This document shows, one piece after another, positions 11,530 to 23,417 of a stretch of DNA of 64,000 nucleotides; positions within the stretch are counted from its first letter, which is position 1, and the number at the start of each line of letters is the position of its first letter. A model generated the notes under the pieces. That model searched no databases. It saw only the letters and a list, made by a program, of their open reading frames with translations, and had not been told where the DNA came from. Origin of the DNA: Siphonodentalium dalli. Taxonomy: Eukaryota > Mollusca > Scaphopoda > Gadilida > Siphonodentaliidae. Where the stretch lies: NCBI GenBank assembly GCA_032622095.1, contig CP136061.1, positions 201,556,244 to 201,620,243 of the forward strand. The letters run 5' to 3'. The position numbers and the translations under genes were made by a program.

Positions 11530-13530
11530 ATGAAGCAACTTGCCAATAAGGACGAGGCAATTCAACAGAATCATGATGTAATTGAACAGAAGAACCGGCT
11601 TCTTGGTCAAACTGAAAGTAGGATTGGTCGGACTCAGTTCCGACACGAACAAACAGAAGCGCAGCTTAAGCGTGCAATTACCGACAGTACCACAAACGAT
11701 GTGCTTGTTGAACAAGCCAGACAGGATACGGCAATACAGCAAGAACTTTATGGCCGACTTAGTCAAGAAATGAAACACAATAAAGCTCAGTTAGAGCAAA
11801 GTATAAAGCAGATGGATCGAAATGAATCCCCGCAAAGTGACAATCAAGTATCAAATGATGTCTCAGACAGTGAAATGGGCAAGCTGAATTCACCAATCCT
11901 CCAATTCAGTTGTCCTACGGACATAGGGGAGAAAAAATTCCTCTTTTAGATGAATGGTGATCAACTCATACTAAGGGTACAGGTAACCAAACAATGGTGA
12001 CTCAAGATATGACTCGTAGATAAGCAAATGACATACAACCCTCACAGAACATCAAAGCTTCTCGAATATGCGAGAACTCTGACAGCTCAGATGAAGATGA
12101 GAGGGGTCATAGTCAACCAAGGTTGCCTCGACGACTACCAGTTCCGACATCTGTGAAAACAGGTGAGCATCTGCATGATCGGACTGATGTTACTATCAAC
12201 CCAGTGCTATTGGAACATAGTATGACTTATAATCAACAGTCATCTGAAAGCTACTACTCAGGTTCTGGTCCTCCGCTACGCACCGATCATGAACGCCGGG
12301 TAGTGCGACGGAATCCTAAATTATCCATGAAAGGCGTGGTACAGGGATGACAACAAAGTCAGCAAATTTCAGCAGACTCTCGACGCACTGATACCATACC
12401 ACTGTCCAAGCGAAATAGACATAAGAGAGAGCATGGTGATTAATTCTCGCGACTCGTCTCAGATTTTGAGCAGAAACACCAAGAACCTCGGGTTGATAGA
12501 AATCCCAGAAGGTTTCGTCATGAGAACCGAAATGTTCCTAGAACATCCGGCGAAAAGTGGAAACAATTTGTAACATCAGATAGCTATGATGGCACAGGAT
12601 CATGGTTAGATTACCAAAATAAATGCGTGGGAAATTGATATGGGCCTTTATCTAGGCGCATCCTTGAGATGATTGGCTTGAGGAATACTCGGCGATCTGT
12701 CCCCAGAACGAGAACAAGACTACAATGCTCTTGTTGCTGCGACAGAAGGCCGATTTGCTGCCAAACACGAGACTGACTTGTAAAGAGTACAATTACGTGA
12801 ACGACGACAAATAGCAGGAGAGAGCCTCTCTCAAATGGGACAGAGCATCCGACGTATGGTCAATATGGCATATCATACTGCATCACATGAATTAAGAGAC
12901 CTTGGCAAAGGACCAATTCATTGATGGGTTGTATGATCCAGATATACGGCTCAGGGTAAAACAAGCACGGCCGGGCTCTCTTGATGAGATTATAAGACAT
13001 ACAGTTGAATTAGAGGCCTTTCCCAAGTCTGAAAAAACATAGGGCTAAAGAATATGCTAGGGCAGTAAATAAAGCAGACCAAACACAAAGCAAAAATATA
13101 GAGTTGGAAGAACTCAAAAAGATAATATATGAACTGAAGACCCAAACTGGCTCTAATAGGAAAACTCAGGATAGCTCACAACCACCCAAGACCTCACAGT
13201 CCATCATTGAGATAAAGGAGATAAAACAAATGTTGACTGATGTGAAGAGGAGTAATGGGGAGATTAAACAAAGAATGACAAACTTGGAGAACCAAAACAA
13301 GGAGACAAAGAGTAACACAAATGAGTCCTGGAGGGACCATCGTGACGATAGACAATGGCGACAGCATTATAATGATAGTCCTGATTATAACATAAACAAA
13401 CACAAATAATGCACCAGATGCAGAACTTCTCACAATCCACGCGACCGGTGTCCTAATGCATATCGTGGTAGAGGCCAACAGAATACAGGTAGACATAGTA
13501 ACTCCAAGGAGTTTGTTAGATACAGCTCTT
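11530..13530 (+). pseudogene. G0 gag, broken by frameshifts and stops
   Basis: The first intact stretch (11530-11949) encodes a Gln- and Glu-rich coiled coil (MKQLANKDEAIQQNHDVIEQ onward), as in retroelement gag N-termini. Around 12550-13020 other frames carry pieces typical of gypsy capsid, such as WKQFVTSDSYDGTGSWLDY. A Lys-rich stretch at 13104-13409 follows. Just after, CTRC then H then C in a short run resembles a CCHC zinc knuckle, behind a stop. At least four frame changes or stops separate these parts. The role in an intact element would be particle assembly and RNA packaging. Confidence 0.7.
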
Positions 13531-13544
13531 CCGAAGAGGAAGGC

Positions 13545-14179
13545 CTGTATTTATTGTGCAATCTGTATGGGCACCCGGTAAAGTTTATGATTGATACTGG
13601 GGCAACAGCGTCTATGCCCTCAAAGAAACTTTACGACTACTTATCGGAAGGTAGACCCAAACTGGATACCCATCTATATGGTGACCTAGATACAGTAAAC
13701 GGGACCAAAGTAACCTATTATGGAGCAACAGAGTTTGAAATTATGACAAGAGAATCTTCTCCCTCAGCGACAAGTTGTGACTGATATCAAACTTGATGGA
13801 ATTCTGGATTTGAATGCCATCAGAAGACATGGCATATTGGTAGACGGTCCATATGCTACCTGTAAGATAAACGGAGTACACCATGACCTTTCCCTTATTG
13901 AGTCTGACACACCTAGTGGGATTTACAGGGTAGTAACTTAGGAATCATTTGAAATCCCTCCTAGGGCAGAAGCCATCTCTCCTTGTCACATATCTGGACA
14001 TGTGGAAGAGGAACCCCGGAAGGGAATTGGAATTGTTGAAAACAGTATGCATGACCAAGAAAGTGCCATGTTACCCAGAACTCTTATTCAGATAGACACT
14101 GATGTACCCATACCAATGATGAACTTCACAAATGAGAGGTCTCCTGTGAAACCAGGGACAGTTGTTGGCAGTGTGAGCC
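13545..14179 (+). pseudogene. G0 aspartic protease region
   Basis: VKFMIDTGATASMPS at about 13580-13620 is the retropepsin active site with its aspartate intact (DTGA). The frame ends at a TGA near 13781, and the similar reading frame goes on in another phase toward 14180. In an intact element it would process the gag-pol polyprotein. The break makes it non-functional. Confidence 0.75.
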
Positions 14180-15180
14180 TTGTTGACCTTGTGCCTACTT
14201 GTTTTCTTGAACACCAGAACACCAGAAGAGTTTCCTGAACATGTCCAAGCACTGTATGATCAAACCAAGATAGTGTTAACACAAGGAGAAGCTAATAAGC
14301 TTATGGAATTTTTGAGGCAATACAATCATGTGTTTGACACACATGATGCGAAGCCACTTAGGGAGCCGCCGAGGCGTCTGCCCTATCACCAAAGAACTGA
14401 AGTTGCTGAACATGTGGATGACATGTTAGCCAAAGGAGTGTGTCGACCTACACACAGCCCATGGGCAGCAGACATTGTCCTTGTCAAAAAGGATGGTTCA
14501 GCCCTCTACTGTGTAGATTACAGAACGCTCAATAAAGTTACAGTGGCGGATTCTTATCCTCTACCAAGAATTGACGAGTCTCTGGAACAAGTAGATGGCT
14601 CCAAATGGTACTCAACTATAGATTTATGTTCATGATATTGGCAATGTGAGGTTAAGGAGAAGGACAAATATAAGATAGCATGTGTGACACATGCCAGATT
14701 ATTTGAATTCAAAGCTATGCCATTTGGTGTCTTCAATGGACCTTTGAGCGACTTATGGAAACTGTGTGGGCAGGGTTGCACTGACAAACATGCCTTGTCT
14801 ACCTTGATAACATAATACACGTAAATTCATTTGAGAAGATGATAGGCAATTTACAGGAAGTGTTTGACCGACTCATGAATGCTGGATTAAAACTCAAAGC
14901 ATCAAAGTGTCACCTATTTGCCAAGAAAGATTCGTTTCTTGGGCGCCTCATCTCTGAGAAAGGCATAGAAACCGACCAAGCAAAATGCAAAGCAGTGCGA
15001 GAATGGAGTGTACCAACCACTCCCACAGAGGTTTTCTCCTTCGTTGGGTTGTGTAGCTACTATAGGAAGTTTGGTTTTTACTTCGCTGAGATTGCAGGAC
15101 CCCTTTATATACTCACACAGAAGGGGTTATCATTCGAATGTAACTCTGAATGCCAGGTTTCATTTGAAACATTGAACAAG
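14180..15180 (+). pseudogene. G0 reverse transcriptase, degenerate
   Basis: The fingers part is readable (PWAADIVLVKKDG, then VDYRTLNKVTVADSYPLPRI, then WYSTIDL) up to a TGA at 14633. After the stop come EFKAMPFGV and, in another frame, the catalytic box, which reads YLDN instead of YLDD near 14800. The thumb and connection resume at 14839 (KCHLFAKKDSFLG). One stop, one or more frameshifts and the lost second aspartate make it inactive. Confidence 0.85.
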
Positions 15181-15585
15181 AAACTCACCGAAGCCCCAAT
15201 TTTGGCTCATCCAGACTTCGAGGAGCCATTCATACTGGACAAAGACAGCAGTGACAGAGCAATGGGGGCAGTCACAGATGGAACTGAGCGTCCCATTGCA
15301 TATGCCTAAATCAGTCTGAGAAGCAACATTGGGAAACAAACAAAGAACTCATAGCAGTGGTAAACTTTACCAAGTATTTTCGACATTTCTTATATGGAAG
15401 CAAGTTTGTAATACGTACAGACCATTGATCTCTGACATGGCTTATGATGTTCAAGAACCCGGAAGGGCAAATTGCCCGATGGATTCAAGCTTTGTCTAGC
15501 TATGATATGAAAAATGAACATCGGCCAGGAAGAAAGCATCAGAATGCTGATGCCCTCAGTCGAAAACCTTGTAAATTATGTGATA
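15181..15585 (+). pseudogene. G0 RNase H domain, broken
   Basis: It contains ILDKDSSDRAMGAV and, after a frame change near 15305, pieces like KYFRHFLYGSKFVIRTDH followed by a stop at about 15426, then GRKHQNADALSRKP at about 15530. That order is typical of Ty3/gypsy RNase H. The stop in the TDH segment inactivates it. Confidence 0.75.
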
Positions 15586-16891
15586 CCTGCCCAATACCTG
15601 AATCAATAAACAGAGTTAACTTCATGACCCATTCAGGTGGGGACACTCTAACATTGAAGGAAATTCAGGCTTCTGACCCCGACCTGAGCCGAGTCGCTCA
15701 ATGGGTGAATGAATTTAAAGCTCCACCTTTCGATGATATCAAGATGGAGGGCAGTGTGATAACGACACTATGGTCACAGTTTGAACACCTACAAATTGAA
15801 GACGAAATTCTGTGCAAAATGCACACTGACAAGGACAGCACAGTGAGGCAAGCTATTGTGCCTCAGAAGTACTTAGAGCAATGTGAATACAGCACAACAG
15901 CTGGCCATCTTGGAATGGATAGAACCTTGGCTCGAATCCAAAACCAGTACTACTGGTCCAGTGTTAGAGAGGATAGCCAACTTTGTGTTGCTGGGTGTGG
16001 GAAATGTGCAAAACGGAAGGCTCCGACAAAGAAAAGCTGGGCACCTATAAAAATAGAGAGGAGCGGCCTTCCCATGGAACGAGTTACCACTGATATCCTC
16101 GGGCCTCTTCCAGAAACCAAGTGTGACAATAAGTACATACTTGTTGCATCAGACTACTTCACTAAGTGGACTGAGAGTTACCCAATGGCCAATTCAACCA
16201 TTGACACTGTTGCTCAGTTATTGGTTGAAAATTTCTTTGTGAGATTTGGGGTCCCGAGTGTCATGCACTTGGACCAAGGCCCAAAGTAGACTGTTCAAAG
16301 AAGTTTGCAAGCTCTTTCACATTACCAAAACAAGGACGATTCCATACCACCCACCCACAATCTGATGGGATGGTGGAGCACTTCAACAAAACTGTGGCTA
16401 CAATGTTAATTGCTTATGTGAGTCAACAGCAAGATGACTGGGACGAAATATTGCCATACATTATGATGCTCTACAGATCAGCTGAACACGATACAACTGG
16501 TGGGTCACCAAACTTGTTAATGTTGGGGCGTCAACTCAGAACCCCCTTGGACATTATCTTTGAACCACCTTCCTCACTCAAGTCTCGTCCACCTGGCATA
16601 TAGGTATGGGAACTGCAAACCAGGCTTGAGTCAGCACATAATCTTGTCCGAGAGCACACAGGAAAACAAATTGATTGAGAGAAGAAGTTATATGACACTC
16701 AAGTGTCATGTACTCCTTTTAAAGAGGCGGACATTGTGTTTGTGCTCTTCCCGAAGATAGCTGATGGCTGCATCAAGAAATTGTCCTCGTTATGGAAAGG
16801 ACCCTATAAAATCCTGAGGCAGATAAATAACTTCACTTACGAAGTTGATTTCGGCCACCAAGGCACACCCCAGGTAATTCACACAGATTGA
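15586..16891 (+). pseudogene. G0 integrase with GPY/F module
   Basis: The frame 15444-16289 runs from the RNase H end into integrase: a zinc-binding N-terminus (GHLGMDRTLARI then CGKCAKRKAP), the core start MERVTTDILGPLP, and VASDYFTKWTESYPM. The second catalytic aspartate lies in MHLDQGPK, followed by a stop at 16287. After a frameshift come IPYHPPTIxWDGG-like sequence and MVEHFNKTVATML, which keeps the glutamate. 16703-16891 carries WKGPYKILRQINNFTYEV, the GPY/F module seen in many gypsy integrases. No chromodomain is evident. Confidence 0.85.
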
Positions 16892-18422
16892 ATGAAGAGG
16901 CACAAAGAGCAGAGACTTCTTGGAGAACGGTAGACCGAACCTGACCAGGCAGGCATCGAAATAGATGATATGGGAGATATTAGAGGTTCTCCCTGACATG
17001 CCTTCAGATTCCCATAAGAGGACAAGGCAACCACCAAGATGGACACAGGATTACCTTCTGCGTTAAGCATGAAGATGTACTCACAAAACTGAACCTGGAT
17101 GAGTACTATAGTTCTACAGATGTTGTACATATTCGTTCTTTATATATTTTGATTTGTTCCAGTGTCCTAAAAAGATTAGAAAAAGAAGAAAAAAAATGTG
17201 CACAGTATTGTTGCTGATATATTCCATATTATATATTCCCTATTATATATGTTTATTAGCCAAAGGGAAGTGGCAGCCCTTGGGGGAACATCGAGTCCCA
17301 GGTGGCTGGAGGTTCATTCCAAACATGACCCTGTGGCTCAACTTGTAGGGTTGAGCCATGACTAGATGTGGTGAGATCGCGAGGTCACCTAAATGGCTAT
17401 GCCGTCTCTTGGGTAGTTCATGCCCATTGGAAGTAAAAGACCCTCCATGTGTATCGAAGAAGAGCAGGTATGCGCACGCATTGGAGAACATTTCTGCACC
17501 CAGATACAAACGAACTTTGGCTTCCACACAGAGCACTTGACTAGAATTTCAGCTATATTTATACTTCCACTCAAAACATGGGATCATGTTACATACATTT
17601 AAATATATATGTGTGATGGACTACTTACCTGAGATGACGGGAGAAAGACCAATCAAGAAAATGACTACAGTTGTAGAAGTGGAGACTTAAATTGAAGTAA
17701 AGGGTAGAACATTTGCTAACCATGAAATGGTGGTCGAGGTCTATAGTGACGATGTTCGACTGAACATAGGTAGCAACGCAAAGGTGGTAGATGATGACTT
17801 ATTGGCTCTGGGCATTCACAGCCATACTCGAATGAGAATTCTTCATGCGCACCAAGGTGAACAGAGCTTCCTGAACTGTGAACAAAGAATAACAAAGAAT
17901 GGACAATCTTCCTGAACTGTTGATAGATTACAGATATCCCACATGTACATAGGTAATGGATATGATAAATCTTCCTGAACTGCAATGGATCAAGGAATCC
18001 CGCAGGTGCATAGATTCTGAAAGACAACCTCTAAAATCTTCCTGAACTGTTGAGCCGACAAAGTGCCCACATGTACATTGATTTGATGAGCGGTGTGCCA
18101 TGATAGAGACCTACCTGCACGTGTAGCAGTTGGTCAGCCAAAGGGCTGCCTCCCGATATACAGATGGGGTGACTAGCAGGTGAAAGGAGTAACTTAAGGA
18201 GAACTTATAGTATTATACCACCATGACATGGTTGAGAGCCACGAGTCGATGGCAGATGATTTACTAAGTCCTCCCACATTCTTCCTCTGGATGGAACGGG
18301 TTTCAAAGATGTACCTCACTTGATAAGTGTGACCGAGGACTTACCTATTACTTACTTGATTGTTTCTGACTGTGTACTATGACATGCATGCGAGCACTCA
18401 TGCTCTTCGGAGGTGTGAGTAG
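16892..18422 (+). other. G0 3' region, non-coding
   Basis: No env-like or other recognisable frame. A short purine-rich tract just before the TGTGACACGC repeat (CTTCGGAGGTGTGAGTAG) could be a weak polypurine tract. The unit A duplication breakpoint lies in this region at 18345-18349. Confidence 0.45.
17867..18049. repeat. Four spaced copies of CTTCCTGAACTG
   Basis: The 12-mer starts at 17867, 17908, 17971 and 18038. Two of the intervals also share CCCACATGTACAT or a variant, giving a loose unit of about 40-67 bp near the G0 3' end. The function is unknown. Confidence 0.65.
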
Positions 18423-19374
18423 TGTGACACGCACAGGGGTAGACATATACATGTCTAAGTATTTTGCCCCCCACCCAGACAAGCCTCCCGACACGGGGCA
18501 ATTTACCTACAGCATGCTTGACCTAGATTGAAATCTAGCTCATGACGGACGTAATACAAGACGTCTGATTTACTGCGAATACATTATTCACATAGCGACG
18601 TAACGATGCATCGAAAAACGTAAAACGATCGATGAAATCAACTTAAACGCATTGTTCCCGGGCAAAACAAAATATGTTATGACTTCTAATAAATCTTCCC
18701 TCATAATCCACACTCTGGGGCATAACAGGTAGTAAAGATATAATTTTAGAAGGCCTCACAAAGATTGAATTGACGCCGAATCGAGTGATTTCGAGTGAAT
18801 GACGATGTCGGAAAGAATAAACATCTCGAACCTGATGGTCCCAGAATACGCTTTTGTTGTATTGAGCGATTATCGAAGAGACCTAAACGCATTTATTAAC
18901 AATTTCACCAGCTTTGGGAAGATTCGTAGAAGCGAGTTCTATGCAAGGGAATTGCATGCACATTTCCGGTGCAATATGAAACAATGCGGCTTCGCTGTTT
19001 TCGGTCGGAAATTACAAAGAGAACTTGCGCTATGTAATTTTATTAATACTCGGGGGAAATTGCTGCAGTAATTGACACGATGATTTAATTCACACCTAAG
19101 AATAAACAAACGAGGGCTAACACAGGGATTCATTGAATTTCACTTGGCATATTGAAATACGGCTTCGCCGACGGCGATCAGAAGTGTCGATTCTATTTTT
19201 GGAATAGGATCGATTCTTGATCTGCCTGAACAAGCCTTCTGATTGGTCAGTGCCTACTCCACACCAATCCAATTCGATTGGTTGGTTAATTTGATTGGCA
19301 GGGAAAGTGAATAAAGGCAGGCATAAGCCGGCAAAACCTCAGTTGGAATTTGGAGTTGGGTCGGATCCCCAACA
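18423..19374 (+). repeat. LTR-like direct repeat, copy A (probable G0 3' LTR)
   Basis: It shares its first ~625 bp with 10791-11338. Further right it has features of an LTR promoter: CAAT-like GATTGGTTGG, AATAAAGGCAGG, and an end reading GGATCCCCAACA. That right end is inferred, because the 5' copy is truncated. It has about 70 bp (near 18570-18645) absent from copy B, and lacks the TTTTTCATGGAAAAAT segment found in the other two. Confidence 0.5.
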
Positions 19375-19480
19375 TAAGAAGCTGATCGAAGCTCTCCAAC
19401 CAAAGTTAATTATCATTATTCAAGGAAGATAGTTGACGAATATTGAGTAACCACAGAATTATTCAAAGAAGGTAGCTGGC
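19375..19480. repeat. Minisatellite edge left of G1, copy A
   Basis: It carries GAGTAACCACAGAATTATTC and GGTAGCTGGC, one unit of the array best seen at 35439-35730. The last five bases, CTGGC, are the left target duplication of G1. Confidence 0.75.
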
Positions 19481-19667
19481 TGTGATATGCCTCAAAGGGT
19501 GGAGAAGAAATTAATGTTCATAAACAATCGATGTGTTTATTCTGGATATATCATTCAAGCATTATTTATGCGAAATTACGAAGTGCACATTTCTTCTATT
19601 TTACTTCGTACACTATTAAAGCACGGAATCCCTGTTCCGGTTACATATATCGAAACAAACCATAACA
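19481..19667 (-). repeat. G1 3' LTR, copy A (187 bp)
   Basis: It starts TGTGATATGCC and ends CCATAACA (plus-strand reading) and matches 31703-31889 and 35253-35438. On the minus strand it is preceded by a clean polypurine tract, GAGCGGGGGAAA (plus 19668-19679). This fixes the element's orientation as minus. Confidence 0.9.
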
Positions 19668-19740
19668 TTTCCCCCGCTCTATAAAAATGAAAGCATATAT
19701 ATGGAAATAAAGACATATACAAAATATGAGCTACATGCAC

Positions 19741-20995
19741 ACCATTAACCAACATAGTCAGAATGCCAGTATGGTAGTCTGACTGTGCGGCCACTTCTTC
19801 TAATGTCACCAGCAAAGTTACTTATGGTAGACCCACCAACATCCGAACTAGAATTATTTGCAACTGGCTGATCAGCCTTGCAACTTGAATTAGAAAATAA
19901 ATGAGCATTGAAATTGTGAAGGGTTTTAAGCTGTTCAGTGACAGGGAATTTACATAATGAAAATTTTGAAGAATTCCACACTTTTCAATCCACTAACTCA
20001 AATGTAAACGGAGCTTTCTGAGCTATTTTTAACTGTTTGGAGAACACTGGTTCACCTTTAGTTAACTTCTTATTAGATTTAACTCTCACATAGTCTCCAA
20101 CCTTGAATTAATTAAATTTAGCTTTCCTGTCACTTGTCTTGTAATACCTTTGACTCGGACACTTTGGAAAAATCCACTACAGGAGATGATTTGACCCCTT
20201 GAATATCCAAATTGTATACATATGTCTGACATGAAGTAACATTGAAGGTGATTGACCGGTTGTTGCATGTGGTGTACTACGATATATACATAAGAAATTC
20301 TAAAGTGATGTTTTGAATGGTTTGCCTTCAATTAATGCAGTTTTAAAGGCATCTTTAAAAACCCTGTTGAACCGCTCAATAGCACCATTGCTTTGTGCAT
20401 GATAATTTGAAGATCTTATATGTTTAATGTTTCTGTTCTTAAGAAATTATTCAAACTCGAATGAAGTGAAAACAGACCCATTGTCTGTAACAATTTCTTG
20501 AATGAAACCTTCACGGCTAAACAATGTTTGAAGAAACTCAATTACTCTTTGAGAAGTAACAGTTGACCACAGTGCAACTTCAGGCCATTTACTGTAATAA
20601 TCAATGAGTGAATAGCATAACGACTTGACTGAGGCGCTTTCTCCATAGGACCAACTACATCTATGGCAACCTTTTGCCAAGCTCTATTGTGTAGTTCAAC
20701 AGGTGTTAAGGGTTGAATCTAAGTTGTACCCAGCTGTTTTGTCATGTTGTTGACAAACTACACAATCGCGGATCACATTATCTACCAACTTATCCATAGC
20801 TGGCCACCAGTATAATAATCTCAATCTCTGCTTTCTACGAACAATACCCTGGTGGCATTCCTGAGCAATATTAACAATTTTGAATTGAAGGTCTACTGGT
20901 ACAACAATTCTATCATTCCTCATCAGAAAATTTTCTACAACTGAAAGTTCCTCACGCACATGACAGAAAGGTAATTCTGCAGTGCTTATCATTTT
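19741..20995 (-). pseudogene. G1 integrase, copy A, broken
   Basis: From right to left: zinc-binding part at 20992-20696 (RLLYWWPAMDKLVDN then CVVCQQHDKTA), core at 20680-20447 with DYYSKWPEVALWSTVTSQRV and the second aspartate in IVTDNGSVF, then a stop. Later frames carry the rest of the core and the C-terminal tail (WNSSKFSLCKFPVTEQ, about 19981-19745). In the tail a frameshift and stops separate the parts. It would have joined element cDNA to host DNA; it is inactive now. Confidence 0.85.
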
Positions 20996-21726
20996 CTTAT
21001 TTGGCCACTGTGTTGCATGTAAGAAATAACTGTTTGAATGGTGTCATCGTTATCTGATGAATTAATTAATTTGTGCTTGGAAATAAAATCATTCTCAGAT
21101 TCTATGAGACTACAAATAATCTCATCTTCAACATCAAATCCATTTGTAGTAGCAAGCGGCAATCGACTCAGCCCGTCTGCGACTTTGTTTTCGGAGCCTT
21201 TACAGTATTTGACAACATAATTATAGTTCATCAACCTGGCTGCCCATCGCGCTATTCTCATAGGTTGTCTTCCTGAATTTGATGTTGTATAAGTGTTCGG
21301 AGGCTTTGGTGATCCGTACGAAGTTCGAATGCACGACCCCATAAGAATGTATGCCATCGTTCGCATGCCCATACACAAGCTAATGCCTCCTTTTCCCCAA
21401 CTGAATATTTCCGCTCGTTTTCCGTTAACGATCGGGATGCGAAAGCAACTGCGTACTCTTTTCCATCACGTATTTGGGTCAATACAGCACACAATGCGTA
21501 CCCTGGTGCATCAGCTGTTACCGTTGTTGACAAGCTGGGGTCGAACATTGACAATCCATCACAGTTTTTTATCGCATTACGAATGTCATCAAAACTGCTT
21601 TGTTCCTGTGACCAGATGTATGGAACATCTTTTCGGAGAAGTTTCCGCAGATTCTCTACTCTGGATGCATAGTCGTTGAGAAACTTAGAGTAATAACCCG
21701 CAAGTCATAGAAAAGACTGTAATGAC
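20996..21726 (-). pseudogene. G1 RNase H and RT C-terminus, copy A
   Basis: The RNase H part (21554-20989) shows APGYALCAVLTQI, KYSVGEKEALACVWACERWH, ELRTDHQSL and GSENKVADGLSRLP, the normal Ty3/gypsy order. A 2-base change near 21290 breaks the frame relative to copy B. To its right the RT connection (SKFLNDYASRVENLRKLLRK-like sequence) continues to 21726, where copy B goes on into RT thumb but copy A is interrupted by an insertion. Confidence 0.85.
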
Positions 21727-22200
21727 CAGTCTGGGTGAACGTCGACTCTATATTTGAAATATAGAGTCTGGCGCTTATGTCGCCAAAACCATTTCTATTC
21801 AGCGAAGAGCTTCCCCAAAATGACGTCACGGATTAAAAAAAATACATCGATGATTGACAGGTGTCCCCACGTGTTATTTTTTGTGCTTCGCAATAGCAAT
21901 GGCCTGTGTCGCGACATAAACTTACAGCAGATAATATTTGTCGTGTGTGCGACTATTCTTTTTCGGGAGATGAACTCGCTGCATCAACCGGAAAGCTGCA
22001 TCCGAGAGCAAAAAATAAGGTCGTCATCAAAAATGATGCTTTAGAACTATTTAAAAGCATAAAATTAAGTCATTTCCTCGGTGTTAACTTTCAGATGACT
22101 TTTTTACGACAAATAATTTGATTTGCAAACCATGGTACAATAAAGTAAATCAAATACACGGACATGAGTGAGTTCTATTTATATTTATATTTATATTTAT
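21727..22200 (+). mobile_element. Insertion in G1 RT with TTTATA-type tail
   Basis: Copy B continues RT at this point; copy A diverges after AATGAC. RT sequence resumes at about 22203. The right edge is a short tandem tail, TTTATA repeated (22174-22200), with AATAAA about 40 bp before it, as left by many retroposons. A perfect palindrome with arms GACTCTATATTT lies at the left edge (21748-21772). A 71-codon frame (21906-22121) has CRVC followed by a Lys-rich stretch and ALELFKSIK, which I do not recognise. Part of RT was lost here, so a simple insertion does not explain everything. Confidence 0.5.
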
Positions 22201-22242
22201 TTTTGTTGACTTCGCGAAGGTCGACACAGACACGGATTTTAC

Positions 22243-23408
22243 TAGTCCAAGTCTTCTTGTACTAAAACCAGCTAAGATATTGGGATGGCGATGCTGGCGT
22301 TTAGTCCAAGACCGCCCTATATGCTCGCTTATGACACGGCTTAAGCGTTAGTGACCCGCTCAAATAAAACCACAATTATATGAAATAAAATATCACAATT
22401 GCGACAATAAACGGATATTTTCCACAGAAGACATGCTATTTTATCTGAAACCCACATCAGTTGTGAATTTAAAACGGTAATTTAATGCGAAAAGAGACAT
22501 TTACCTCAATGTTTACAATTTTTTTAAAGTATGAGAACTCGGTTGACCTCGCGAACTGTGTTCGGCATTTTCCGTTGAAAATATTCCGTAGATTTTGGAC
22601 AACAACGCAAATTACGATGAATTCTCCATTGTAATCGTAATTATGTGTGTCAATAAATAAAATAATAAATAGATTAATTAAACATTGGAGACATAAATGT
22701 AATACACTAAATAAATGAACCTTAAGTTTGAAAAGTCCCACTAAAACGGAAGAACTATATTTCGAAACTGTGTGATTCGGTTCTCCGATTATTTTATCAA
22801 CACAGATGTCAAAATGCACACCACACGCATGGCAAGTCAGACACAAGAGATCTAATTTGCTCCAATTTTGACAAGTTGCTTGCGATAATTGTCAACAAAA
22901 CTACCGTTCTGATCCTCCATTATGTCATTAAGTTTTTAGTGCGGGAATTGTTCTGAAAGCACATAGAAAACTGGACTTTCGGGCGATCGGTTTTCGCCAT
23001 TTTTGTTCGGAAAACCCGCGCTATATATAGAAACGGAAAGTAGAATTCCCAGAACAAACAGCGGATTATGCCGAACTTATTCGGACCACTTCGGCTTTCG
23101 GTTAAAACGTAAACAAACAGAGAAACAAATCGATGTTTGTGGCAATCAACCGGAATATTCTATGTGTAATTTAACATTAAAGTTAGATTATTATACACCA
23201 TTATGACCATTAGATGTAAGCCTTTCCGATGTATATAGCATCATGTATTGATTTGCTAGGTAAATCGAGTAAAATACACCACAAATTCCCGCCACAGATC
23301 GTGGGCGTAACTCATGTGGTAGGATTGGTATGCAAGCGGGCTTGGACTAAACGCCAGCATCGCCATCCCAATATCTTAGCTGGTTTTAGTACAAGAAGAC
23401 TTGGACTA
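22243..23408. mobile_element. TIR transposon with 68-bp ends and 9-bp TSD (MULE-like)
   Basis: The first and last 68 bases (22243-22310 and 23341-23408) are perfect inverted repeats by eye, starting TAGTCCAAGTCTTCTTG. Both sides carry the direct repeat GGATTTTAC (22234-22242 and 23409-23417). If one 9-bp copy is removed, the flanks rejoin as the RT stretch GKIRVCVDLREVNK read on the minus strand. A 9-bp duplication and long ends fit Mutator-like elements; Merlin (8-9 bp) is an alternative. The interior (1.0 kb) holds a minus-strand frame with CLTCHACG but no transposase that I recognise. Identical ends suggest a young insertion. It is absent from unit B. Confidence 0.85.
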
Positions 23409-23417
23409 GGATTTTAC

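Noticed and set aside
16892-18422. Envelope gene downstream of G0 integrase
   Set aside because: No long frame, leader, or membrane anchor; only short chance frames.
22469-22846. 125-codon minus-strand frame as a host gene
   Set aside because: It lies wholly inside the TIR element; only its first part looks protein-like, the rest is AT-rich and hydrophobic by composition.
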